Shown here one piece after another: positions 8,648 to 16,462 of a DNA stretch of 54,928 bases. This DNA comes from a virus. The stretch covers positions 1 to 54,928 of IMG/VR virus record IMGVR_UViG_3300030329_004935. One strand, written 5' to 3'. Under the pieces are notes generated by a model. It worked only from the letters and a program-made list of their open reading frames with translations, had not been told where the DNA came from and searched no databases. The translations under genes were made by a program, and so were the position numbers. Position 1 is the first letter of the stretch; the number at the start of each line of letters is the position of its first letter.

Positions 8648-9432
8648 TATTTATTCCCATCTATCATTTCCCCCCATACACAGCATTTACCGTTGATAAT
8701 TTGTACTACATCTACCGTAAATAGCCCCCTACCATAAAAGTCTATTATAGCAAATGCATGGGCCCAATTTATTCTTCTATTAGACAACCATTGATTAGCT
8801 TCTGCTTTCATATCTTTCAAGCACCCAATACTCCATGCTGCCTTTGGACCATCCATATGGGTTGCAGTCATATTCTGCAAATCATGCCAATGACCATACA
8901 TTATATTACATCCAAGCTTCCTTAAATGATTAGCTGTATGATATTGACCACCATATTGATGACCATGATAAAAGTATAGCTTGCCTATTTTTAAATGCTT
9001 GCCAAAAGGATGATATTTATATCCTCTATCAGCCAACTTGACAGCATTAGCAAATTTGTACTGTGGAATGTAAGGATATTTCTCCACAGCCATATTAAGC
9101 CAATCATCATGGTTACCCTCAGTGATGTGCTTTTCCTTACAACCTGCTTTATCCAATGCTTCATCAATGACATCCATACCTTTATTAACTGCTTTAACAT
9201 CTTTGTCAAAGTCTTTAATTAAATATTCCAATGGTGGAGCTTTCTTCCTTTTCCATTTCCAATGCGAGAATGCTGACCACTCTCCTACATCTCCCAGATC
9301 TATATATATATCTGGCTTAACTATTTCAATTGCTCCACATAGTGCTTTTATTGCTGGCATATCCGCTAATGGGAAATGCTTATCTGGGGTAGCAATCGCA
9401 CGTTTTACTACGCCAGTTTCTCTCTTCGACAT
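8647..9432 (-). CDS. Calcineurin-like metallophosphoesterase, 261 aa
   Basis: The metal-binding motifs of the family appear in order: DKH at 17-19, GD at 47-48, GNHD at 106-109, HGH at 156-158 and GHWH at 180-183. These ligate two metal ions and act on phosphomono- or phosphodiesters. The start at 9432 is preceded by GGAGAGAG. It is unusual to find a phosphoesterase between two holin candidates in the late arm. It could process nucleotides or nucleic acid late in infection, remove a host signalling nucleotide, or trim cell-envelope phosphates. The substrate cannot be read from sequence. Confidence 0.85.
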   Translation of the reverse strand: MSKRETGVVKRAIATPDKHFPLADMPAIKALCGAIEIVKPDIYIDLGDVGEWSAFSHWKWKRKKAPPLEYLIKDFDKDVKAVNKGMDVIDEALDKAGCKEKHITEGNHDDWLNMAVEKYPYIPQYKFANAVKLADRGYKYHPFGKHLKIGKLYFYHGHQYGGQYHTANHLRKLGCNIMYGHWHDLQNMTATHMDGPKAAWSIGCLKDMKAEANQWLSNRRINWAHAFAIIDFYGRGLFTVDVVQIINGKCCVWGEMIDGNK

Positions 9433-9441
9433 TACTCTCTC

Positions 9442-9588
9442 CTATTTTACTTTTTGAATTTTATAATACACATATAATATGTTCATTATAATTAATATTA
9501 CTCCTAATATATCTGGTACTAAGTTCCAAAAATTAACCATTAATGTTCCTGTACTAGTGCCAATTGTTTTTAAAGTATCCTCCATCAT
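9442..9588 (-). CDS. Small membrane protein, candidate holin, 48 aa
   Basis: This short frame starts at ATG 9588 (MMEDTLKTIG), overlapping the preceding stop as TGATG, and ends with TAG at 9442. Residues ~15-42 are hydrophobic (LGVILIIMNIL) and the tail is basic (KIQKVK), giving one membrane helix with a positive C-terminus. Similar tiny proteins next to lysis genes in marine phages are usually annotated as holins. GGAGAGAG just after it serves the phosphoesterase. Confidence 0.6.
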   Translation of the reverse strand: MMEDTLKTIGTSTGTLMVNFWNLVPDILGVILIIMNILYVYYKIQKVK

Positions 9589-10127
9589 CACGCTCTTTTA
9601 AAACTTGCATTATCAAAATCAGCAGTTTTTGTATTACCTTTTGATAAAAGCGTTAAGCAAACACTAGTTTCTGCTGGAGTAAATGTAACTGATTTTGAAG
9701 CTGGACTGCCAACATTTCCACTACTATAATATGTAGTATTGGCTGCTGACGTACCTATCATTACCACAGCAGCATTACTAGATCCGACGCCAACAATGTC
9801 AATACTAAAAGTATATGAAATATTTGGCAGAGTTTTAATCCAAACATAAGTATATCCATTAGTAGCACTAGCAGTAACCCTTAAAGCCTTAGAACCAGAC
9901 ACTTCTGGATTAGACTTAGATGCATTAACATCTACAAAATTAGTATACTGCAAAGAACTGTCAAATCCTCCAATATAATTATAGCCATTAAATCCTACAG
10001 GATTATTAACAGGACTATTATCATATGCTCCAGCTGTATTAGCTATTGGCAAATTAAATCTCTCTCGATTCTTTTCGCCAGTAGCATAACCTTTATTAGT
10101 TTGTACAGAAGTTGCTAAGCTCAACAT
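9588..10127 (-). CDS. Beta-rich virion protein with carbohydrate-binding-like fold, 179 aa
   Basis: The ATG at 10127 follows AGGTTAATTAT. Residues ~75-179 form a jelly-roll-like series of strands (VSGSKALRV, YTFSIDIVG, SVTFTPAETS) resembling carbohydrate-binding modules of lectin or CBM type. The first ~70 residues are a loop-rich anchor. No catalytic residues are visible. It stands between a small surface-like protein and the lysis genes, so it may decorate the head or tail and bind glycans. Confidence 0.55.
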   Translation of the reverse strand: MLSLATSVQTNKGYATGEKNRERFNLPIANTAGAYDNSPVNNPVGFNGYNYIGGFDSSLQYTNFVDVNASKSNPEVSGSKALRVTASATNGYTYVWIKTLPNISYTFSIDIVGVGSSNAAVVMIGTSAANTTYYSSGNVGSPASKSVTFTPAETSVCLTLLSKGNTKTADFDNASFKRA

Positions 10128-10131
10128 ATAA

Positions 10132-10476
10132 TTAACCTACATAACATATGCACATTTGACCGTTGGTATTAACTGATGCACTAGTCCATCTTCCATAAAT
10201 AGTAACTCCTGCAGGTATACTGTCTGAAGATGTATACGTATCCCCTGCGCTTTCATAACCTGCTCCAGCTGTATTGATGAAATTTCCAACGCCACCTTCT
10301 GCTGTCAATGTATCAAATTGACAATCAGTTAGCATTGTAATAGCTACTATAACTCCTGATGTTGGGGTGAATGTTGTGGCGTCAGTATCTAAAAATACTG
10401 AACCTGCTTGACCTAATCCTGCATTCTGTGCTTCCTGAACACTATATGCATGTAATCCTCTTCTATTTCCTGCCAT
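10132..10476 (-). CDS. Small beta-rich structural protein, 114 aa
   Basis: This Gly/Thr/Ala-rich beta protein has short strands such as IVAITMLTDC and an AGxxY turn. The ATG at 10476 is preceded by AGGAGG. The composition matches trimeric head-decoration or tail-surface proteins, which occur repeatedly in this arm (compare 13006, 19065 and 27280). It ends five bases before the next start, consistent with an operon. Confidence 0.55.
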   Translation of the reverse strand: MAGNRRGLHAYSVQEAQNAGLGQAGSVFLDTDATTFTPTSGVIVAITMLTDCQFDTLTAEGGVGNFINTAGAGYESAGDTYTSSDSIPAGVTIYGRWTSASVNTNGQMCICYVG

Positions 10477-10487
10477 ATCTACCTCCT

Positions 10488-10517
10488 GCCCTAAGCACTG
10501 GCTGTGCGTGAATGGGC
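10488..10517 (-). other. Nested hairpin before a ribosome binding site
   Basis: GCCC (10488-10491) pairs with GGGC (10514-10517) and encloses GCAC/GTGC (10495-10498 and 10504-10507). It lies between the adaptor gene and the AGGAGG of the 114-residue gene. There is no T-tract on the minus strand, so it is more likely an mRNA stabilising or translational element than a terminator. Confidence 0.35.
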
Positions 10518-10527
10518 TTGTTTATTG

Positions 10528-11565
10528 TTATCTTATTGCTCCTACTCCTGGCATAATCCTTCTTGGACCAGCTATTTTTGAATTCTCATGTTTCTCCACC
10601 ATCTTTCTAAATTCTTTCATTAAATATTCTTTAACATCTATTTGCATAGTATCCTCTGCCGCTTTAGCTTTAACATAATAGACTAATGCTCTACTTAAAT
10701 ATGGCGGCAAATCTATCGTATCATCCTCATCATTTAATACGTCTACATCTTTAAATACTGTCATACCAGGGTCTCTAAATGCTTCATAACAATAAATAGT
10801 TGTTGATGTGTCGCTGTCAATAGTCACACTTTCATCAACAGTCTCAGTTATATCGTAATTATTAGCCACTTTTATAATGCTAGCACCTTCAGTCATATCC
10901 CATACAGTAGCACCATCGGCAAATGTTGGAAGTATAAAGAGACCATTATTCCAAGTAAGTCCACTGCCAGCATCTGATCCAGATATCCAAACAACATCGC
11001 CTGAAGAAAACATCCCTGTATGTCCTGCTAATATACCACTAATCTGGTGATCAGCCCCACCGACAAAATTAACTGGTTCAGTAAAATACTTAACAGATTG
11101 ATTTACCCTAGTATATGTTTGCAATGCACCATGATTAATATTAGTGGTTGCAGGATAATGACCTTGTACTTCTTTAACCTTATGTATACCATTCCATCTA
11201 TCAGAGCCTGTCACTAATATATGACTATCTGTAGTAAAGCTATCCGTTTCATAATAAGATCTTAATAAGGTTAAATATCCATCTACAACTGTCCATCCAT
11301 TAAATAGCAGTTTACCTGTACCCCACTCACTATAAGGTTGAACACTCCATTCAGGGCTATACGAATATTCTATCTCAATACCATTAGTTATTGTATCTAA
11401 AGGACTCTTAAATAATTGAGAACCCGATGGGATATCATCTGTAATACCATCTCCAGCAGTCCCTGAATAAACATAGTTCAATCCGTCAGTAGTGCTAAAA
11501 TCCTTTTCTATTATAGATAGTTTATTACCTTTTATTTGATACGCATATTCTCTTTGCTTTGCCAT
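10528..11565 (-). CDS. Head-tail connector or tail structural protein, 345 aa
   Basis: This 345-residue protein starts at ATG 11565 with AGGAG upstream. Residues ~30-265 are beta-rich with repeated Gly-Asp-Ser turns. The C-terminal ~75 residues form a helical, charged segment (YLSRALVYYVKAKAAED, EYLMKEFRKMVEKH) of the kind that packs on portal or connector rings. It follows two other adaptor-like genes downstream of the capsid block, so a stopper or adaptor function is likely, but no named family was recognised. Confidence 0.55.
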   Translation of the reverse strand: MAKQREYAYQIKGNKLSIIEKDFSTTDGLNYVYSGTAGDGITDDIPSGSQLFKSPLDTITNGIEIEYSYSPEWSVQPYSEWGTGKLLFNGWTVVDGYLTLLRSYYETDSFTTDSHILVTGSDRWNGIHKVKEVQGHYPATTNINHGALQTYTRVNQSVKYFTEPVNFVGGADHQISGILAGHTGMFSSGDVVWISGSDAGSGLTWNNGLFILPTFADGATVWDMTEGASIIKVANNYDITETVDESVTIDSDTSTTIYCYEAFRDPGMTVFKDVDVLNDEDDTIDLPPYLSRALVYYVKAKAAEDTMQIDVKEYLMKEFRKMVEKHENSKIAGPRRIMPGVGAIR

Positions 11566-11590
11566 CTATACTCCTATAACTTTTAATAGA

Positions 11591-11875
11591 TTAAATCCCA
11601 TCAGCATCCTTATTAGTTATATTACCGATTCCTCTTGGGATACTACGATACTCATCTTGAGTGTTTAAATGATTTTTACATCTTACATCCTTTAATTGGA
11701 TAAGATTGCCTGGTAAATCGTAAAATCTTTGGTCTTTATTAATAGTAATTCTTTCAGTTTCAATATGTGTTTCAGTAATAGTATTCATCTCTATTAAACC
11801 ATCTTTAATATATGCCAGTAATCTACCAGTAGGTATATCCATTCCTACTCTTTCAGCTAATTCTTTTACTTTCAC
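11591..11875 (-). CDS. Small head-completion/adaptor-like protein, 94 aa
   Basis: A GTG start at 11875 overlaps the preceding stop as TAGTG, with GGAGAGG upstream. The N-terminus has a helix-turn-helix-like stretch (VKELAERVGMDI). The centre is beta-rich with DLPGNLIQLKDV, which resembles the loop-strand pattern of small gp6-like head-tail adaptors that sit under the portal. The last ~20 residues look disordered. Function is by position and weak resemblance. Confidence 0.5.
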   Translation of the reverse strand: MKVKELAERVGMDIPTGRLLAYIKDGLIEMNTITETHIETERITINKDQRFYDLPGNLIQLKDVRCKNHLNTQDEYRSIPRGIGNITNKDADGI

Positions 11876-12909
11876 TAACCTCTCCTTGCTCTTTGTTGTT
11901 GTGCAGGAGGCTCAGACCTAGGAGCCATTAATGAAAATGCTGTATCATACTCCTGCTTTAATGATGTATATCGAGCATTATACCATGTATACTCTTGTTG
12001 ATCAGCCCCTAATCTAGAAGTTATTTCAGCTAAATGCATTTGCGCTTCTTTAATTGGAATATCAGTTATCTGAGCCATTTCTGTTAAAGCCATCTCTGCT
12101 TGTTTTAGCTCAATAGAAATAGCAGTTAAAGTCTTCTCAATCATCTCTGGATCTTCTTGTGCAATAAATGATCTTACATCTGTATTCTTAGTAGGAAATC
12201 CCCCATCAAACATCTTAAGAGCATTATCCATTGCTTTTTTTACTTGCTTAAATCTTTTTACCCCCGCATCATAATTATCTACATTATTGTAAATATTATC
12301 TGCCAATCTATCTATAGCAGTATTTGCATTTGTAAATGCTGTCTTTATAGAACCTGACGCAAAACTAGCATGCATTGCTCCCATTGCATTTAACAGAGAT
12401 TTCATAGATGCATTTAAAACTACTAAATATTCATATTCTTTTGGAAAATTATCGATACTAGTGCTTTCATAAGTAGTATTAGTTGCATATGAAGTCTGTG
12501 TAACAAAAACACTATTATTACTAGTAGCTGCTGCAGGAACAGTCTGCAGTTTACCGTTCAGTACATAATATCCAGGTTTATGCTTAGATCTATAATGCAA
12601 ACTATCTATATTCGAAGCTTCATATCTAAGGTTAGGATCGATAGCATCGCATTTTCTTAGTATTGTTGCACTATCATGTTCTCTCACAACACTTAACACC
12701 TGTCCTGTAACTGTTATACCACTACCAGACTCATCCTCTGTAGTATCAGTAAATTTAACCAAATCATAAGGCTTAAATTGAGTAATTCTATTAATTACTT
12801 CAACAGTACCATCTACCAGAAATTGAGATACTTCGTCTTGAGTAGGACTAGAACTAGCACTAATCGCTATATCTGTCAAACCTGCTATTTGTGTTTTAAA
12901 ATCTGCCAT
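11875..12909 (-). CDS. Virion structural/adaptor protein, 344 aa
   Basis: The first ~150 residues are mixed alpha/beta, opening with a helix that contains FLVDGTVEVINRI. Residues ~160-340 are long helices (LVVLNASMKSLLNAM, LKQAEMALTEMAQI) ending in a basic RRARRG-like tail. I know this architecture from marine phage virion proteins lying between capsid and tail genes, where it is annotated as adaptor or structural. It is preceded by a gap with two hairpins (12933-12968). Confidence 0.55.
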   Translation of the reverse strand: MADFKTQIAGLTDIAISASSSPTQDEVSQFLVDGTVEVINRITQFKPYDLVKFTDTTEDESGSGITVTGQVLSVVREHDSATILRKCDAIDPNLRYEASNIDSLHYRSKHKPGYYVLNGKLQTVPAAATSNNSVFVTQTSYATNTTYESTSIDNFPKEYEYLVVLNASMKSLLNAMGAMHASFASGSIKTAFTNANTAIDRLADNIYNNVDNYDAGVKRFKQVKKAMDNALKMFDGGFPTKNTDVRSFIAQEDPEMIEKTLTAISIELKQAEMALTEMAQITDIPIKEAQMHLAEITSRLGADQQEYTWYNARYTSLKQEYDTAFSLMAPRSEPPAQQQRARRG

Positions 12910-12932
12910 CTATCTCCTATATGAAACCCACC

Positions 12933-12968
12933 CTCTCCTACGGGGAGAGAATATCCCTAAGGAAAGGG
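12933..12968 (-). other. Tandem hairpins downstream of the capsid block
   Basis: In the 96-base gap 12910-13005, CTCTCC (12933-12938) pairs with GGAGAG (12944-12949) around a 5-base loop, and CCCT (12955-12958) pairs with AGGG (12965-12968). No gene fits here. There is no long T-tract, so this may be a partial terminator or processing site. It would lower transcript levels after the abundant capsid genes. Confidence 0.4.
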
Positions 12969-13005
12969 CAGGTCCATTTTTTATTTACTGTTTAGCCATT
13001 ACTTA

Positions 13006-13506
13006 CTAAGCAAATGTAATTGCACCGCTGGTATGTATTTTACCATCAGGCGTTATCACATTTAAATAGTTAGTTGTTGACCCACCATCAGCGTCTGTAA
13101 TAACTACGTCTACATCGCCATCGGCTTCACTAGTCAACCATAACATGTTAATGGTGTTAGCATCAACTGATACTTGAGTTAACCCATCAGTACCAGAAGT
13201 TACAGTTAAACCAGAAGCACTTGATGCAGTTTGACCTGCAGAATCTGCCGATAAGTAAGCTCTCAAACATCTAGCTGAAGTCATATCTGCTCCAGCTGCA
13301 TCTTTGAACTGACAGCTAACTGTTATTGCTTCAGTAGATTCAGAACCAACACTAAATGATACAGATGCTACCATATCATCAAGTAGATTAAGTTCAGCTA
13401 CAGATATACTTGTAGCAGATAACTCTTCTACTTTTTGTGCCTCCGCATCAGTAACTTGACTATTTGGATTATTCGCTATCCAGTATTTTCCGTCAGCTTG
13501 TCCCAT
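13006..13506 (-). CDS. Ig-like/decoration-type virion protein, 166 aa
   Basis: Residues 1-45 include an ADGKYWIANNPNSQ stretch and a helix. Residues ~45-166 are a beta-sandwich-like run of alternating strands rich in Ser/Thr/Asp/Gly (VSFSVGSES, AITVSCQFKDA, DVVITDADGG) with no catalytic motif. Directly after the decoration-like gene and close to the capsid gene, this fits a head-decoration or surface-fibril protein. Confidence 0.55.
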   Translation of the reverse strand: MGQADGKYWIANNPNSQVTDAEAQKVEELSATSISVAELNLLDDMVASVSFSVGSESTEAITVSCQFKDAAGADMTSARCLRAYLSADSAGQTASSASGLTVTSGTDGLTQVSVDANTINMLWLTSEADGDVDVVITDADGGSTTNYLNVITPDGKIHTSGAITFA

Positions 13507-13517
13507 CAGCTACCTCC

Positions 13518-13943
13518 TTAACCTGTTACTGGTTTAACTGTCAATAAAGCTATTTTGACAGTAATAGCAGATGTTGATGCATTTGAAGTTAATGTTAAAA
13601 TAACATCTTCAGCATTAGCTAAATAATCTGCATCTACAGCATATAGCCCATTACGACCACCACCGATATCATCAATAAAGTTATTAGTAGCTCCAGTATA
13701 ACCTAAGTCAAACTCAAAGTCACCGTTAGCACCAGATACTTCACAGTAGCCACCCCAAACTTCTACAACATCGATTGTATCAGCAAAAGTAACATCATCG
13801 GTTCCCTGTGCAGGTACTACAGTTTCAAATACTTGAAATTGTAATTGATCTGGACTATCAGCTTTCTTTTGAGCATTTAAGGTTTTGATCCAGTGCTCTA
13901 AAGCACCATCTGATTTATTTTGTCCATACATTGGATTTCCCAT
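13518..13943 (-). CDS. Probable head decoration protein, 141 aa
   Basis: The start chosen is ATG 13943 (MGNPMYGQN), because AAGGAGG stands just upstream in the 11-base gap after the capsid stop; an upstream extension would lie inside that gap and lose this signal. After a helical first 35 residues the protein is all beta (VFETVVPAQGTDDV, DVVEVWGGYCEV, VILTLTSNAS). Small beta proteins directly following the major capsid gene are usually capsid-stabilising decoration proteins. The family is not named with confidence. Confidence 0.6.
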   Translation of the reverse strand: MGNPMYGQNKSDGALEHWIKTLNAQKKADSPDQLQFQVFETVVPAQGTDDVTFADTIDVVEVWGGYCEVSGANGDFEFDLGYTGATNNFIDDIGGGRNGLYAVDADYLANAEDVILTLTSNASTSAITVKIALLTVKPVTG

Positions 13944-13954
13944 AATTAACCTCC

Positions 13955-15505
13955 TTATGTCCAGATAGCATGGCATTCAGGCATACTGAATTCCATACCA
14001 GCTTCTGTTAAGATTAAGTCAACTCTTCGGTCAATACCACTGTTTTCAAGTGTTTGTACACCTACATAAACAGATGTATCTCTGTTAACACCGTTGCCTA
14101 CTAGAGGGCGATACGAAGCATACTTCATGTTAATACCTAGCATTTTAATATGAGTACCATCTAAGTGAATATTTCTTGCAACATTCATATCACCATAAGG
14201 TGTTGAGAATGTAGTAATATCTATACCTAGAACTTTTTTCTTTCCTGTCATAGCAAAGTCAGCTCTAAAGTTAGTTGATAATTCAAGATTATTTTTGAAG
14301 TATCCACCTAATTTATGCATCCAATTGTAAACAGCAGTGCTTACAAAAAATACATTAGCTGAACTATTGTTAAAACGAGGATCTAAATAGTTAGACATGT
14401 CATCTAAAAAGTCATCAGCTGTTTTAGTTGCTGTGTCTAAACTGAACTGGTTACCATAGTTTAATATATAATCTACTGCACCTTGTGTAGTATAATATGT
14501 ATCACTTTGAGAACCAAATAATAATGAGTTTTCAATATCCCATTTATGCTCAACCAACTTTTCTTTCCAAACTCTAGCCCACTCGTTTGAATCATATTTC
14601 AACACTGTAGCTCTGGCTGTATTAGTCATTGCCATAGATGTTTTCCATATTTGAGTTCTACCATAGTTTGTTGAGTAAGGTTGATCTTTCCATGTTTCAG
14701 GATAACCAGAACCTTCATCGTGAGCTGTACCAACAACATAACATCTTGAAGCTTCTAAACCAGCACCAGCAGATGCACCTGCAACAGATGTTGCTGTTGT
14801 AGCATCACCTACAGGAGTATTAACACCTAAAGGACCAGCGAAATAATCATCACCAGCATCTTTAGTTTTAACTACCTTAGCTTTTAGAATTACTGCTTCA
14901 CCATGCGTATGAGCTGTTGGAGGAGAAGTAGCCTCATCCTGCTCTGTAACTTCTAATACCTTAACAATAGAATAAGAACCCATTGCTCCAGCTGCACTAG
15001 CTGAAAATGGAATCTTAACTAATTGACCAGGTAAGAAGAATTTAGGCTGTGTACCGTCTTCTCCAATTGTCACGTCTGAGGCTGTATTGTTATAAACTGA
15101 CTGGATATTTCCAGAATTTTTATAATCTGTAGCCATTTTAATATATACATCATTTCCTGCAGTTTCATATTTATCATATTGAGTAGTTTGATTACTTGAT
15201 TGATTTTCTACCCAAGTTGAATTATCATTACTGAAAGCTGTAGGATACGCGTATCTTTTATGCCAAGAATCACGTTTCTCAGTCCATTTAAACTGAGGAT
15301 CGTCTGTAGGTTTCTTGGAGACCTTTGATACGAATCTAAAGAATGGATCTTGCGGTATGGCTAACTCTGACACTCTATCGCCAAAGTTATACTTTCTACG
15401 CAGATCACCAGTATTTAAACTGGAGCCCGCGCCAGGACCTTTACCATCAACATCCGTTGTTCCGAGATTCGATAACTGAGCTAAATCGCCATTAAATGAA
15501 GACAT
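13955..15505 (-). CDS. Major capsid protein, HK97-fold (SU10-like), 516 aa
   Basis: The opening GDLRRKYNFGDRVSEL, then PFFRFVSKVSKKPTDDP and FKWTEKRDSW, is the pattern of the SU10-type major capsid group of tailed phages. The body contains a long E-loop-like segment, a spine-helix region and many DNA/HK97-typical A-domain strands, ending in AGMEFSMPECHAIWT. Length fits the group. It lies in the canonical order portal, scaffold, major capsid, decoration, transcribed leftward. About 400 copies per particle would be expected, so it should be the most abundant virion protein. Confidence 0.85.
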   Translation of the reverse strand: MSSFNGDLAQLSNLGTTDVDGKGPGAGSSLNTGDLRRKYNFGDRVSELAIPQDPFFRFVSKVSKKPTDDPQFKWTEKRDSWHKRYAYPTAFSNDNSTWVENQSSNQTTQYDKYETAGNDVYIKMATDYKNSGNIQSVYNNTASDVTIGEDGTQPKFFLPGQLVKIPFSASAAGAMGSYSIVKVLEVTEQDEATSPPTAHTHGEAVILKAKVVKTKDAGDDYFAGPLGVNTPVGDATTATSVAGASAGAGLEASRCYVVGTAHDEGSGYPETWKDQPYSTNYGRTQIWKTSMAMTNTARATVLKYDSNEWARVWKEKLVEHKWDIENSLLFGSQSDTYYTTQGAVDYILNYGNQFSLDTATKTADDFLDDMSNYLDPRFNNSSANVFFVSTAVYNWMHKLGGYFKNNLELSTNFRADFAMTGKKKVLGIDITTFSTPYGDMNVARNIHLDGTHIKMLGINMKYASYRPLVGNGVNRDTSVYVGVQTLENSGIDRRVDLILTEAGMEFSMPECHAIWT

Positions 15506-15561
15506 TCAGTTACCTCCTTTTCGTTATTAATTAAATCCGAATAGGAAGTTTTAAATTTTAC

Positions 15562-16416
15562 CTATCCGAACAAGTCATCTATATTTCCATCAGTATCAAG
15601 CAGAGCATTAAATACATTATCTTCTAATGATTCAGGCTCTCCTTGGCTGTTGGCTCCACTTGCACTAGCAGGTATATCGCGAACTGTTTTCATTTGGTGT
15701 AACATATCTTGTTTAGTTGAATTAGCAACATTTTGATTAGCCTGATCTCTATTAATTAAATAATGAATATCATCTAATGTCAAAATATGTGTTTTAGCCT
15801 TATTAACTAATCTTCCAAAATCTTCATCTGACATATTGTGTTTTTTCTTAAAATCAATTTCTTGTTGCTTTAAGGCAACCTTCCTTTGACTTTGAGCATT
15901 TTTTTGCTTCTCTCGGTTAAGAACTTGATTAACTCGTCCTTGAACCATAGAATCAATATGTGCATTAAACACTTTAGCAGAGTCCGATTTTGGATCTTCT
16001 ACAGCTTCTTGTTGATCATACACGAAATCCTCGGGTAAACCAAGTTTTTCCTGTACGCTCTTTGCTGGAGTTCCACCACCTTCAAAATAATCACGCACAT
16101 GCTGCACAAGTCCACTATCTTGTTTCATTGCATTAAGCACTGGTAAGAAAGGCTTCAAAGATTTGAGCTCACTATTCATTTGTTGAGCTCCTCTCTGTGA
16201 GTCTTTATACCTTTTTTCCCAATCCACATTGCTATTGGAGCCTTCCGATGTTTCTACGTGGGTTGCCTGTTCGGGGCCACTATTGCTCGGAGGGGTTACC
16301 TCAGTGGGTTCGTATGGGTCTTGTATTCCGCCATTAACGGAATTTTCCATAGCTTCAAAAAAATCATCACCAGATCCAGATTCTGGGTTACTAGTCATGC
16401 TTTGTTCATCAGTCAT
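15562..16416 (-). CDS. Capsid scaffolding protein, 284 aa
   Basis: The N-terminus is acidic, Ser/Pro-rich and likely disordered (1-65). It is followed by a predicted coiled-coil and helical region (residues ~67-245) with LNREKQKNAQSQRKV and a short acidic C-terminus (NALLDTDGNIDDLFG). This composition and the position between portal and major capsid genes are typical of internal scaffolds that guide procapsid assembly. The ATG at 16416 is preceded by AGGAG. No protease domain is visible. Confidence 0.75.
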   Translation of the reverse strand: MTDEQSMTSNPESGSGDDFFEAMENSVNGGIQDPYEPTEVTPPSNSGPEQATHVETSEGSNSNVDWEKRYKDSQRGAQQMNSELKSLKPFLPVLNAMKQDSGLVQHVRDYFEGGGTPAKSVQEKLGLPEDFVYDQQEAVEDPKSDSAKVFNAHIDSMVQGRVNQVLNREKQKNAQSQRKVALKQQEIDFKKKHNMSDEDFGRLVNKAKTHILTLDDIHYLINRDQANQNVANSTKQDMLHQMKTVRDIPASASGANSQGEPESLEDNVFNALLDTDGNIDDLFG

Positions 16417-16462
16417 ATGTTTCTCTCCTTTTATCTTAGTTATTAATATAATACAATTTTAT

